Part shown: positions 1 to 6,238 of the stretch, piece by piece
Layout: every line of letters begins with the position of its first letter
Numbering within the stretch: position 1 is the first letter of the stretch
Assembly: GCA_937907585.1 (NCBI GenBank)
Contig: CALCVH010000103.1
Coordinates: forward strand, 1 to 19,139
DNA length: 19,139 nt
Source of the DNA: an uncultured Bacillota bacterium
GTDB taxonomy: Bacteria; Bacillota_I; Bacilli_A; Izemoplasmatales; UBA1188
Direction of reading: 5' to 3'
Made by a program: the position numbers and the translations under genes
Notes under the pieces: generated by a model
The model's input: the letters and a program-made list of their open reading frames with translations, nothing else
What the model was told of the DNA's origin: nothing
Databases searched by the model: none

Positions 1-165
1 ATTAGTGAAGTTACATTTACCATTTCCTGTAGCGGATAATTTCTTTAATAACTCATTATTAGATTCAACGATTAATACATTTTTATTTGGATTCTTCTTT
101 CTATATTTAAGGTAACAAGATATTCCAGATGATCCGCCACCTATAATTAAAAGATCATATATCAT
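1..165 (-). CDS. HI0933-family FAD-dependent oxidoreductase, N-terminal 55 residues (partial)
   Basis: This is the 5' part of a gene that runs off the left edge of the window. The 55 readable codons begin MIYDLLIIGGGSSGIS, a Rossmann dinucleotide-binding motif (GGGxxG, residues 9-14). A beta strand ending in an acidic residue follows (VLIVES, 30-35), and then the segment KLSATGNGKCNFTN (42-55). That last block matches the K-x-x-A/S-T-G-N-G-R/K-C-N-x-T-N signature of HI0933/YhiN-type flavoproteins, so FAD binding is well supported. The substrate is not known for most of the family. The start ATG overlaps the rluD stop codon as ATGA, which points to translational coupling at the end of the psuG-to-rluD operon. 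Only the N-terminus can be judged here. Confidence 0.85.
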   Translation of the reverse strand, partial: MIYDLLIIGGGSSGISCYLKYRKKNPNKNVLIVESNNELLKKLSATGNGKCNFTN

Positions 166-1070
166 CTTTTTGCCTTCCTTAGTCTATCTAATTCATTTTC
201 AAAATATTCAGGAATTGGATAAGTAAATTCTTTATATTCACCTGTTTCAGGATCATTATATCCAATTAATCCAGCGTGTAAAAACTGTCCATATTTTTCG
301 GTATCTTTATTTAATTTAGCGTACAAAGGATCTCCATAAACACTATGATTGATATAAGCCATATGAACTCTTATTTGATGAGTTCTACCAGTTTTTAATA
401 CACATTTAATAAATGTTTTATCTTTAAAACGTTCTAAAACATGGAATGTTGTAATAGATTCTTTACCATCCTTTACTACGGCGTATTTTAATCTGTTTTT
501 AGGGTCTCTTCCAATAGGAGCGTTAATTATTCCATCATCTTCGCTTATCACACCATTAACTAAAGCATAATAAACCCTATTTACAGTTTTATTCTTTAGT
601 TCTTCTGATAGTTTTTGATGAGCGAAATCATTCTTCGCTACAAGCAATAATCCTGTAGTATCTTTATCTATTCTATGAACTATTCCAGGTCTAATCACAC
701 CATTAATACCACTTAAAGAATCTAGTTCATATAATAATCCATTTACTAAAGTGTTATCATAGTTACCTATCGCAGGATGAACAACCATTCCTTTAGGCTT
801 ATATACTACCGCTACATTCTTATCTTGATAAACTATATCAAGATGTAGATTTTGAGCGGTTAAATTCATCTCTACTGGTTCTAAAAGAGTATATTCTATT
901 TCATCATTTAATTTAAGAATCTGATTAGATTTCGCAATCTTTTTATTGATTAAAACATTGCCTAAAGAGATCATTTTTTGTACTTGTGATCTCGATATAT
1001 CTAATTCTTTACTTAAATATTGGTCGATTCTATATTTATCTAATGAATCGAATAGAATAATATTACTCAT
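162..1070 (-). CDS. rluD: RluD/RluA-family 23S rRNA pseudouridine synthase
   Basis: This gene encodes a 302-aa enzyme predicted to isomerise uridines in large-subunit rRNA to pseudouridine. An N-terminal S4-like RNA-binding domain (about residues 13-60) precedes the RluA-type catalytic domain. The catalytic block HRIDKDTTG lies at 132-140, with D135 the expected nucleophile. KPKGMVVHP (91-99) and GRTHQIRVHM (228-237) are further family signatures. The length is normal for RluD. The start codon overlaps the end of lspA by 8 bases, and lspA-rluD is a common pair in Firmicutes. The stop TGA overlaps the ATG of the next gene. The family is certain; the exact rRNA target (RluD-like or another RluA paralogue) cannot be proved from sequence alone. 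Confidence 0.93.
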   Translation of the reverse strand: MSNIILFDSLDKYRIDQYLSKELDISRSQVQKMISLGNVLINKKIAKSNQILKLNDEIEYTLLEPVEMNLTAQNLHLDIVYQDKNVAVVYKPKGMVVHPAIGNYDNTLVNGLLYELDSLSGINGVIRPGIVHRIDKDTTGLLLVAKNDFAHQKLSEELKNKTVNRVYYALVNGVISEDDGIINAPIGRDPKNRLKYAVVKDGKESITTFHVLERFKDKTFIKCVLKTGRTHQIRVHMAYINHSVYGDPLYAKLNKDTEKYGQFLHAGLIGYNDPETGEYKEFTYPIPEYFENELDRLRKAKR

Positions 1071-1629
1071 TATCTTTTACTACTTCTACATCTTCTTCTT
1101 CACTATTATCTTTATTTTTTAATGCTTCTTTTTTATTCTTAATTGGTTCAAGTATTAGTATTAATACTAGGAACATAATTGCGCCAACCACCAAGAATGA
1201 ATCCGCTATATTAAATATAGGGAAATCATATGGTTCAAAATGGAATCCTCCACTAAATGATGGATAATAGATAATAAAATCTAGAAAATCAATTACTGAA
1301 TGATCCGCTCTAAATATTCTATCTATAAAATTACCTAAAGTTCCACCTAACATAAAACCAAGTGTTAGGATATAGAATTTATTTGATTTCCATTTTAAGT
1401 TTCTAGATAAGAATAAGAATATTCCAATCGCTATAATAGTCACAATAATTAATATCCAAAGTTTTGCGTCCATTCCCCACGCTATTCCATCATTTTTTAC
1501 ATAAGTAAATGACGCAAAACCTTTAATAATAGTGTGAGATTCAGTGATTTTCATATTTGATGTGACTATAATTTTAGTTATTTGATCTATGATACAAGCG
1601 ATAGCCGCTACAATTAATACAACTAACAT
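1063..1629 (-). CDS. lspA: Lipoprotein signal peptidase (signal peptidase II)
   Basis: This 188-aa membrane aspartyl protease cleaves the signal peptide of diacylglyceryl-modified prolipoproteins. The family motifs are all present: VKNDGIAWG (44-52), GGTLGNFIDR (95-104), VIDFLDF (112-118) and FNIADS (139-144). By comparison with characterised LspA, the catalytic pair is D114 and D143. About four hydrophobic segments are seen (near 1-22, 57-75, 85-100, 140-160). After the last membrane segment there is a charged Lys/Glu-rich tail of about 28 residues (161-188), longer than in many homologues. A strong AGGAGG site (1633-1639) precedes the ATG and overlaps the stop of the upstream gene. The two lipobox proteins at 4544-6151 are natural substrates. 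Confidence 0.96.
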   Translation of the reverse strand: MLVVLIVAAIACIIDQITKIIVTSNMKITESHTIIKGFASFTYVKNDGIAWGMDAKLWILIIVTIIAIGIFLFLSRNLKWKSNKFYILTLGFMLGGTLGNFIDRIFRADHSVIDFLDFIIYYPSFSGGFHFEPYDFPIFNIADSFLVVGAIMFLVLILILEPIKNKKEALKNKDNSEEEDVEVVKDNE

Positions 1630-1637
1630 TAATCCTC

Positions 1638-1994
1638 CTATATAACAAATCTAGGAATAATAAAGAATACCACAAATAGATATAATCCAATAAATATACC
1701 TAAGAATATAAATGAATCAATAAGTATATCTTTAGAGAAATTATATTCAGTCTTTCTAATGGATTTTAAAATCCATTTTCTAAAGAATAAACTTAATACA
1801 ACAAGTCCATATAAAACTAGGAATGTGATGGTTGTCATGAGGTAGACCCTCATTAAGAATAATGAGAATAATTGAATAATTACTAGAACGATTGGGATTG
1901 ATAAGAAAACAGTTATTAATAGAGATAGTAAAGAACTTCTATTTATTTCTTTATCTGTATAGAAATCTTTGATTGTGATTTTATTTTCTTCCAT
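1638..1994 (-). CDS. Small three-helix membrane protein of unknown function
   Basis: I do not recognise this 118-aa protein. It has a short polar N-terminus (1-18) followed by three strongly hydrophobic stretches at about 20-44, 48-70 and 90-116. A basic loop containing RKWILKSIRKTEYNFSK (about 72-88) lies between the second and third, and this positive loop suggests the side facing the cytoplasm. No catalytic or ligand motif is evident. It begins only one base after the upstream protease gene and its stop TAG lies inside the lspA ribosome-binding site, so it is clearly part of the operon and probably translationally coupled. A role at the membrane next to the Lon-like protease or LspA is possible but is only inference. 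Confidence 0.75.
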   Translation of the reverse strand: MEENKITIKDFYTDKEINRSSLLSLLITVFLSIPIVLVIIQLFSLFLMRVYLMTTITFLVLYGLVVLSLFFRKWILKSIRKTEYNFSKDILIDSFIFLGIFIGLYLFVVFFIIPRFVI

Positions 1995-1995
1995 A

Positions 1996-3060
1996 CTACT
2001 TCTTCAAATCCTCTATAATATCGTTTAAATATTTTACTTCTACAACCCTTATCATATCCTCATTAAATTTATAAGTTTCATAAGCTTTCATACAATCCTT
2101 GTAATTAGATGATGGACAATAAAATATTTTTGCGCCATCAAGGTATGCTGCATAAAGCTTTTGTTCAACACATCCTATTGCGCCTATATATCCAAATGAA
2201 TCAATATTGCCTTCGCTATCTAATATATATCCAATTGTGCCAGTTCCTGCTATATGTCTACCTTTTAGGTAATCAGTATCTGATAACATCAAATAGATAT
2301 ATAGTGCCTGCATAGCGCCACCTGATGGGCCTTGTGTGTATACATTTGATACTTTTACATATGAATCAATATTTAGTTCATATGATGTTTGAATAGATAA
2401 GCCGTAAATAAGATTGTCATTGTATAAAGTTCTTTTTATTTCTACTTTATTAGATGTTTTACCACTATCACCTGATACATAGATAGTTGCGTAATCATCT
2501 TTATCAACACTTGATAAATAGGTAGATACTTCCATTCTTGTAGGATTGATGTTTTCTTTATCACCGTAACCTGTAATCATCTTTCCAACTAAATCTAGAT
2601 AATTAGTATTTGAATCAATCCATTTATAGGCAGAATAGATATATGTAACCTGTTTATAATAATCTGTGCCACTCTCTTCATAAATCAAAGAATAGGCAGC
2701 GAGTTCAGCGCTAGAAAATGATTGTTTAGAATCGAATCTTCCTATTGCTAAATCTAGTTTTGAATCATAGTTTTTTATGTCTTGTTCAGTCATTTTCACA
2801 ACTTGTGCGTATTTTAAATTCTTCGCAACTAAATACTTAAAAAGAGTAGGTCTTGTGAATGATAAAACATAGACAGATGATACCTCTCCATTTAAATCTT
2901 TATCAATATTGTCGACTGTGATTTCGCTTGATACATCAGTTAAATTTCCAGGCATATAAATATAATAATCAACTCTAACACAACATAGTATTATGATTAT
3001 TATATAAAGTGCTGAAAATCTAGCGAACCATCTTTCAAAACTATTTAAAAACTTTTTCAT
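1996..3060 (-). CDS. SepM/YlbL-like membrane-anchored Lon-type serine protease
   Basis: This 354-aa protein has one N-terminal membrane anchor (about 16-36) followed by YYIYMPG (32-38), the usual YlbL/SepM start of the extracytoplasmic part. A divergent PDZ-like region is likely around 155-212. The C-terminal Lon-type (S16) proteolytic domain carries the Ser-Lys dyad: S246 in QGPSGGAM (243-250) and K301 in GAIGCVEQKLYAA (293-305). AGTGTIGY (271-278) lies between them. Family members cleave secreted peptides or membrane proteins outside the cell, as SepM does for a competence pheromone; the substrate here is unknown. No convincing Shine-Dalgarno precedes the ATG, which follows the deaminase stop by 6 bases, so reinitiation from that gene is likely. 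The PDZ part is weak compared with relatives. Confidence 0.88.
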   Translation of the reverse strand: MKKFLNSFERWFARFSALYIIIIILCCVRVDYYIYMPGNLTDVSSEITVDNIDKDLNGEVSSVYVLSFTRPTLFKYLVAKNLKYAQVVKMTEQDIKNYDSKLDLAIGRFDSKQSFSSAELAAYSLIYEESGTDYYKQVTYIYSAYKWIDSNTNYLDLVGKMITGYGDKENINPTRMEVSTYLSSVDKDDYATIYVSGDSGKTSNKVEIKRTLYNDNLIYGLSIQTSYELNIDSYVKVSNVYTQGPSGGAMQALYIYLMLSDTDYLKGRHIAGTGTIGYILDSEGNIDSFGYIGAIGCVEQKLYAAYLDGAKIFYCPSSNYKDCMKAYETYKFNEDMIRVVEVKYLNDIIEDLKK

Positions 3061-3066
3061 TTTATA

Positions 3067-3534
3067 TTATTTTAATTCAACATCAATTGGATCCATTTGT
3101 CTTGTTTTGATATTAGATAATTCTAACATCTTTTTAGAAGCTTTAACATTATCATCTTCACTATGGAAATCATGAATATATACAACTTCTTTTATACCAG
3201 ATTGAATAAGTAATTTAGCACATTCATTACAAGGGAATAAACTAACATATAAAGTTGCGCCTTTTAAATCTCTTGTAGAATTTAATATTGCGTTAGCTTC
3301 AGCGTGAACTACATATGGATATTTAGTATTTAACCAAGCTCCAGTTCTTTCCCAAGGTAAATAATCATCATTGATTGTTCTAGGGAAGCCATTATAGCCT
3401 ATACCAATAATCTTCTTATCTTCGGATACTAAACAACATCCTACTTGAGTGTTTGGATCTTTAGAACGTTTCGCTGAAAGTAAAGCTACTCCCATAAAAT
3501 ATTGGTCCCACGAAATGTAATCAGTTCTTTTCAT
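3067..3534 (-). CDS. Deoxycytidylate (dCMP) deaminase
   Basis: This 155-aa zinc-dependent deaminase is predicted to convert dCMP to dUMP, feeding thymidylate synthesis. The zinc ligands are H77 of HAEAN (with E79 as proton shuttle) and C102 and C105 of PCNEC. The segment from GYNG (47-50) through LPWERTG (59-65) and TKYPYVVHAE (70-79) looks like the eukaryotic/T4-phage dCMP deaminase form rather than the B. subtilis ComEB form. In that form GYNG is linked to dCTP/dTTP allostery, so allosteric control is likely. The gene overlaps the end of psuG by 14 bases. Its AAGGAG (3545-3550) sits 10 bases before the ATG, inside psuG. Function is well supported; the regulation is inferred. Confidence 0.93.
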   Translation of the reverse strand: MKRTDYISWDQYFMGVALLSAKRSKDPNTQVGCCLVSEDKKIIGIGYNGFPRTINDDYLPWERTGAWLNTKYPYVVHAEANAILNSTRDLKGATLYVSLFPCNECAKLLIQSGIKEVVYIHDFHSEDDNVKASKKMLELSNIKTRQMDPIDVELK

Positions 3535-4447
3535 AATTCATTAACTCCTTTGCGATTTTTGTGCCTAATAAGACATTATTTTTAACTAATTCTATATTTG
3601 TTTCTAGTGATTTACCATTTGTTACTTCTACGATTTTACTTAGTAAGAAAGGTGTTATTCTTTTACCAGTAATATTCTTTATTTCAGCTTCTTTTAACGC
3701 AAGATTAATAGCTTTATCAATTTCTTCTTTAGGATATGAATATTCATCAGGAATTGGGTTAAATACTAATATTCCACCCATTAATCCTAAATTTATCTTA
3801 TCGCTAAATACTTTTGCGATATCTAGAGGTGATTCTGCGCTATATTCTAAATTGATACCTGATTTATTAGAATAGAATGCAGGACATTCAAGCGTCTTAT
3901 ATCCAATAACTGGTACTCCTTTAGTTTCTAGATATTCTAAAGTGTTTTCGATATCTAATATAGATTTACATCCAGCACATACAACAATTAAATTATCTGT
4001 TGATAGTTCTTCTAAATCATTAGAAATATCTAATACTTTTGAATAGTTTCTATGTACTCCACCTATACCACCTGTAGCGAAAACCTTTATTCCGACTTTA
4101 GATGCGATAAACATAGTTGAGGCAACGGTTGTTGCGCCATTAACTTTTCTTGATGTTACAAAAGGTAAATCTCTTTTCGATACTTTAATTACTTCTTCTT
4201 TACCATTTGCGATTCTTTCAATATCGCTATCAGTTAAACCAACTTTAATAATTCCATCTATTATTGCGATAGTCGCAGGAACACAACCATTTTGTCTTAC
4301 AATAGATTCAAGTTCCATTGCGCATTCTTTATTCTTTGGATAAGGCATTCCATGCGATATGATAGTTGATTCAAGCGCAACAACAGGGATATTATTTTTA
4401 AGCGCATTTTTAATTTCTTCTTTAATGATTATTTCAGGTTTATTCAT
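3521..4447 (-). CDS. psuG: Pseudouridine-5'-phosphate glycosidase
   Basis: This 308-aa enzyme of the PsuG/YeiN family reversibly splits pseudouridine 5'-phosphate into uracil and ribose 5-phosphate. Characteristic blocks are VALESTIISHGMPYP (23-37), SKRDLP (90-95), the metal-site region KVLDISNDLEEL (137-148) and VVCAGCKSILDI (155-166). K161 is the lysine expected to form the Schiff base with ribose 5-phosphate, and E26 is the conserved glutamate. The length is typical. It is the first gene after the promoter at 4476-4484, with AGGAAG just upstream of the ATG. No pseudouridine kinase (psuK) lies beside it, although the two are often adjacent or fused elsewhere. It shares an operon with rluD, whose product makes pseudouridine in rRNA. 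Confidence 0.95.
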   Translation of the reverse strand: MNKPEIIIKEEIKNALKNNIPVVALESTIISHGMPYPKNKECAMELESIVRQNGCVPATIAIIDGIIKVGLTDSDIERIANGKEEVIKVSKRDLPFVTSRKVNGATTVASTMFIASKVGIKVFATGGIGGVHRNYSKVLDISNDLEELSTDNLIVVCAGCKSILDIENTLEYLETKGVPVIGYKTLECPAFYSNKSGINLEYSAESPLDIAKVFSDKINLGLMGGILVFNPIPDEYSYPKEEIDKAINLALKEAEIKNITGKRITPFLLSKIVEVTNGKSLETNIELVKNNVLLGTKIAKELMNYEKN

Positions 4448-4475
4448 ACTTCTTCCTATATATTATTTATAATTT

Positions 4476-4504
4476 ATTGTATCACATAAAGTGACACAAT
4501 AAAA
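4476..4504 (-). promoter_or_regulatory. Extended -10 promoter overlapped by a 10-bp-arm inverted repeat, upstream of psuG
   Basis: On the minus strand TGATACAAT gives an extended -10 (TACAAT at 4481-4476, TG at 4484-4483). Only a weak -35 (about TTTTAT, 4504-4499) is seen. The same bases form an inverted repeat: arms ATTGTGTCAC (4500-4491) and GTGATACAAT (4485-4476), 9 of 10 pairs matching, with a 5-base centre. An operator laid over the -10 would suit a repressor. It would control the psuG-to-rluD operon. The promoter is inferred from consensus; the repeat is seen directly. Confidence 0.6.
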
Positions 4505-4510
4505 GAAAAT

Positions 4511-4540
4511 ATAAAAAGAAAGGATTTTATTCCTTTCCTT
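4511..4540 (-). terminator. Rho-independent terminator after the two-lipoprotein unit
   Basis: On the minus strand GAAAGGA, a six-base loop and TCCTTTC form a perfect 7-bp stem (4537-4518), followed at once by TTTTTATATTTT. It lies 7 bases after the stop codon of the 157-aa lipoprotein. It separates that unit from the psuG promoter just downstream. Confidence 0.85.
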
Positions 4541-4543
4541 TTC

Positions 4544-5017
4544 TTATAAACTCTTATTTCTAATAAATTCTACTAAATCTTTTGGAGTGATATTTAGTGT
4601 TGCGGTAGTTGAATTGTTATCCTTATCTAAAGCTTTAAAGAATAATTTAACTTCGTTAGAATTTCCAACTTCAGTACCATTTTCCGTAACTACTAAATTG
4701 AAAGCGTTAGTAGGTGTTAAAGTAACTTTATTTTTTTCTTCACTCTTAGTAAATTCAGCGTAGTATGAACCAATTTTGATATATGAATCTGTTGAATATG
4801 TATAATCTTTCTTTAATTCAACTTCGAATGATACGATTTTTTCATCCTTAATATTGATATAGAGTTTACCAAATTTATAAGAATCATCTAATGATCTAAC
4901 TTTGTAAGTAGTTCCTGAATGTTTAACGATTTCTAAAGTCTTAGAATCGTTCTTTCTACATCCAACAAGTGTTAATGCGCATAAGAATAATGCGAGTACT
5001 AAATATATTTTCTTCAT
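4544..5017 (-). CDS. Small lipoprotein of unknown function
   Basis: This 157-aa protein starts MKKIYLVLALFLCALTLVGC, a signal peptide of lipoprotein type with lipobox LVGC and C20 as the lipid-modified residue. After a short polar linker (RKNDSKT) the rest, about 30-157, alternates short polar and hydrophobic stretches as expected for a beta-sandwich fold. There are no cysteines or obvious catalytic motif in the mature part. I do not recognise the family. It follows the cyclophilin-like lipoprotein with an AGGAGAT site overlapping that gene's stop, so the two are co-transcribed and may act together at the outer face of the membrane. A terminator follows immediately. Maturation would use LspA, encoded at 1063-1629. 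Confidence 0.82.
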   Translation of the reverse strand: MKKIYLVLALFLCALTLVGCRKNDSKTLEIVKHSGTTYKVRSLDDSYKFGKLYINIKDEKIVSFEVELKKDYTYSTDSYIKIGSYYAEFTKSEEKNKVTLTPTNAFNLVVTENGTEVGNSNEVKLFFKALDKDNNSTTATLNITPKDLVEFIRNKSL

Positions 5018-5026
5018 TTTTATCTC

Positions 5027-6151
5027 CTATTGTAATGTAGGTTTATTGTATTTGAATTTATTGTATTTTATAGATACTTTAACTTCGATGGTTTCATTTT
5101 CACCTAATGATAATTGAGCTAATTTATCTAATACATCAAATCCTTCAATTACTCCACCTACAACTATGAATGATGAATCTTTTGAAGAGTTATCTCCAGT
5201 ATTAATAACGAATGCTTGAGTAGAATTATCATCGCTATCAAGTAAAGTCATTGCGACAGTTCCTCTCTTATTAGAGATAGTTGATTTAGATGGAGCTTTC
5301 ACAGTTGATTCCATCTTCTTACTAGAATCTAATAATACATCGTTAGTTTCAACAGTAGTTAATCCAAGTTTATTGAATTTACCTTTTTTGAATAGATAAA
5401 TGAAATAGTTAACTATATTTAACATTTCTTCATCTTCATAAGAGAATAATTGGAATTTGATTGTGCCAATATTATCAAACTTTAATGTAACAACCGCATT
5501 GTTTTTATCGATATTTGATGCGTATTCTTTACCAGCTTCAGTTTCAGTTGGCATAGTTACTTTTGTAACTTTATGGTCTTTAGCGTTAACAGTTAAACCA
5601 ACGTTTTCGCCGTTATATTGAACAAATATGTTCATTAATGTTAATTTACCATTGCTGATGAAGATCTTAGTTGAATTAACATCAATTAATCCAGCGTCAT
5701 ATCCTTCTTTTAGCATTGTTCTACCATCTAATGCAAATGATTCCATAAAGAGTGAATATACTTTAGGTTCACTTCCTTCTTTAAATGAATATGAACCATC
5801 ATTATTTTCATTTAAATCATCTTTAGTGATATCTTCAAACGCATTAAACATTGAAGAGAATTCTCTAGTTGAAACAGTTGATGTTACAACATCGTTTAAT
5901 GATTCAATTTGATAAGTCTTATCACCAAAATCATAATAATATTCAGTAGTATTTCCTTTAGTATATGAATAAGCATCTCCATTTCTCTTAATCGTATACT
6001 CAGTTGGGTTATCATCACCTTTCTTGATTTGAACATTTAATGTAACACTTTCTAAGTTCTCTTTCTTAATTAATTCATTCTTTTTAGAACATGCTGAAAG
6101 CGCTAATACAAGTGTCATCATAAAGATGAATATCACAATTGTTCTTTTCAT
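5027..6151 (-). CDS. Lipoprotein with degenerate cyclophilin-type domain
   Basis: This 374-aa protein has a lipoprotein signal (lipobox LSAC, C21). A mostly beta N-terminal region of unknown family spans about 30-205, and a cyclophilin-like domain covers about 213-365. The second domain is recognised by NAVVTLKFDNIGTIKFQLF at its start, RGTVAMT, then STQAFVINT (the SQFFI strand) and FIVVGGVIEGFDVLDKL (the FGKVxEGMDVVDKI block). The catalytic Arg region (normally FHRV) reads LGLTTVETND, so the arginine is absent. The equivalent of the active-site His (CypA H126) is Phe. Prolyl isomerase activity is therefore doubtful; a chaperone or binding role is more likely. It leads a two-gene lipoprotein unit with its own promoter and GAGG site (6157-6160) close to the ATG. 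Confidence 0.75.
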   Translation of the reverse strand: MKRTIVIFIFMMTLVLALSACSKKNELIKKENLESVTLNVQIKKGDDNPTEYTIKRNGDAYSYTKGNTTEYYYDFGDKTYQIESLNDVVTSTVSTREFSSMFNAFEDITKDDLNENNDGSYSFKEGSEPKVYSLFMESFALDGRTMLKEGYDAGLIDVNSTKIFISNGKLTLMNIFVQYNGENVGLTVNAKDHKVTKVTMPTETEAGKEYASNIDKNNAVVTLKFDNIGTIKFQLFSYEDEEMLNIVNYFIYLFKKGKFNKLGLTTVETNDVLLDSSKKMESTVKAPSKSTISNKRGTVAMTLLDSDDNSTQAFVINTGDNSSKDSSFIVVGGVIEGFDVLDKLAQLSLGENETIEVKVSIKYNKFKYNKPTLQ

Positions 6152-6193
6152 AATTTCCTCATTTCTATATTTTATATTTTTATTCCAATCGGT

Positions 6194-6202
6194 ATTATAA
6201 CA
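6194..6202 (-). promoter_or_regulatory. Extended -10 promoter for the lipoprotein pair
   Basis: The minus strand reads TGTTATAAT (6202-6194), a perfect extended -10. No good -35 lies at 16-18 bases; TTAACT is found at 19. The 43 bases from here to the lipoprotein ATG (6151) would form the leader, which contains the GAGG site. The 87-base gap after aspS (6152-6238) shows no GC-rich terminator hairpin. Confidence 0.6.
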
Positions 6203-6238
6203 TAAATATAAATATTTAAGTTAAAATTATACAAAATC

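Noticed and set aside
1063..1070. Frameshift between lspA and rluD
   Set aside because: Both proteins are complete; the 8-base overlap is a normal operon junction.
3521..3534. psuG and dCMP deaminase as a fusion or frameshifted gene
   Set aside because: Both have complete domains, normal lengths and the downstream gene has its own AAGGAG; a 14-base overlap is ordinary coupling.
6203..6238. Terminator after aspS
   Set aside because: The only symmetric stretch (TAAATA/TATTTA) is all A/T and lacks a stable stem, so no terminator can be supported.
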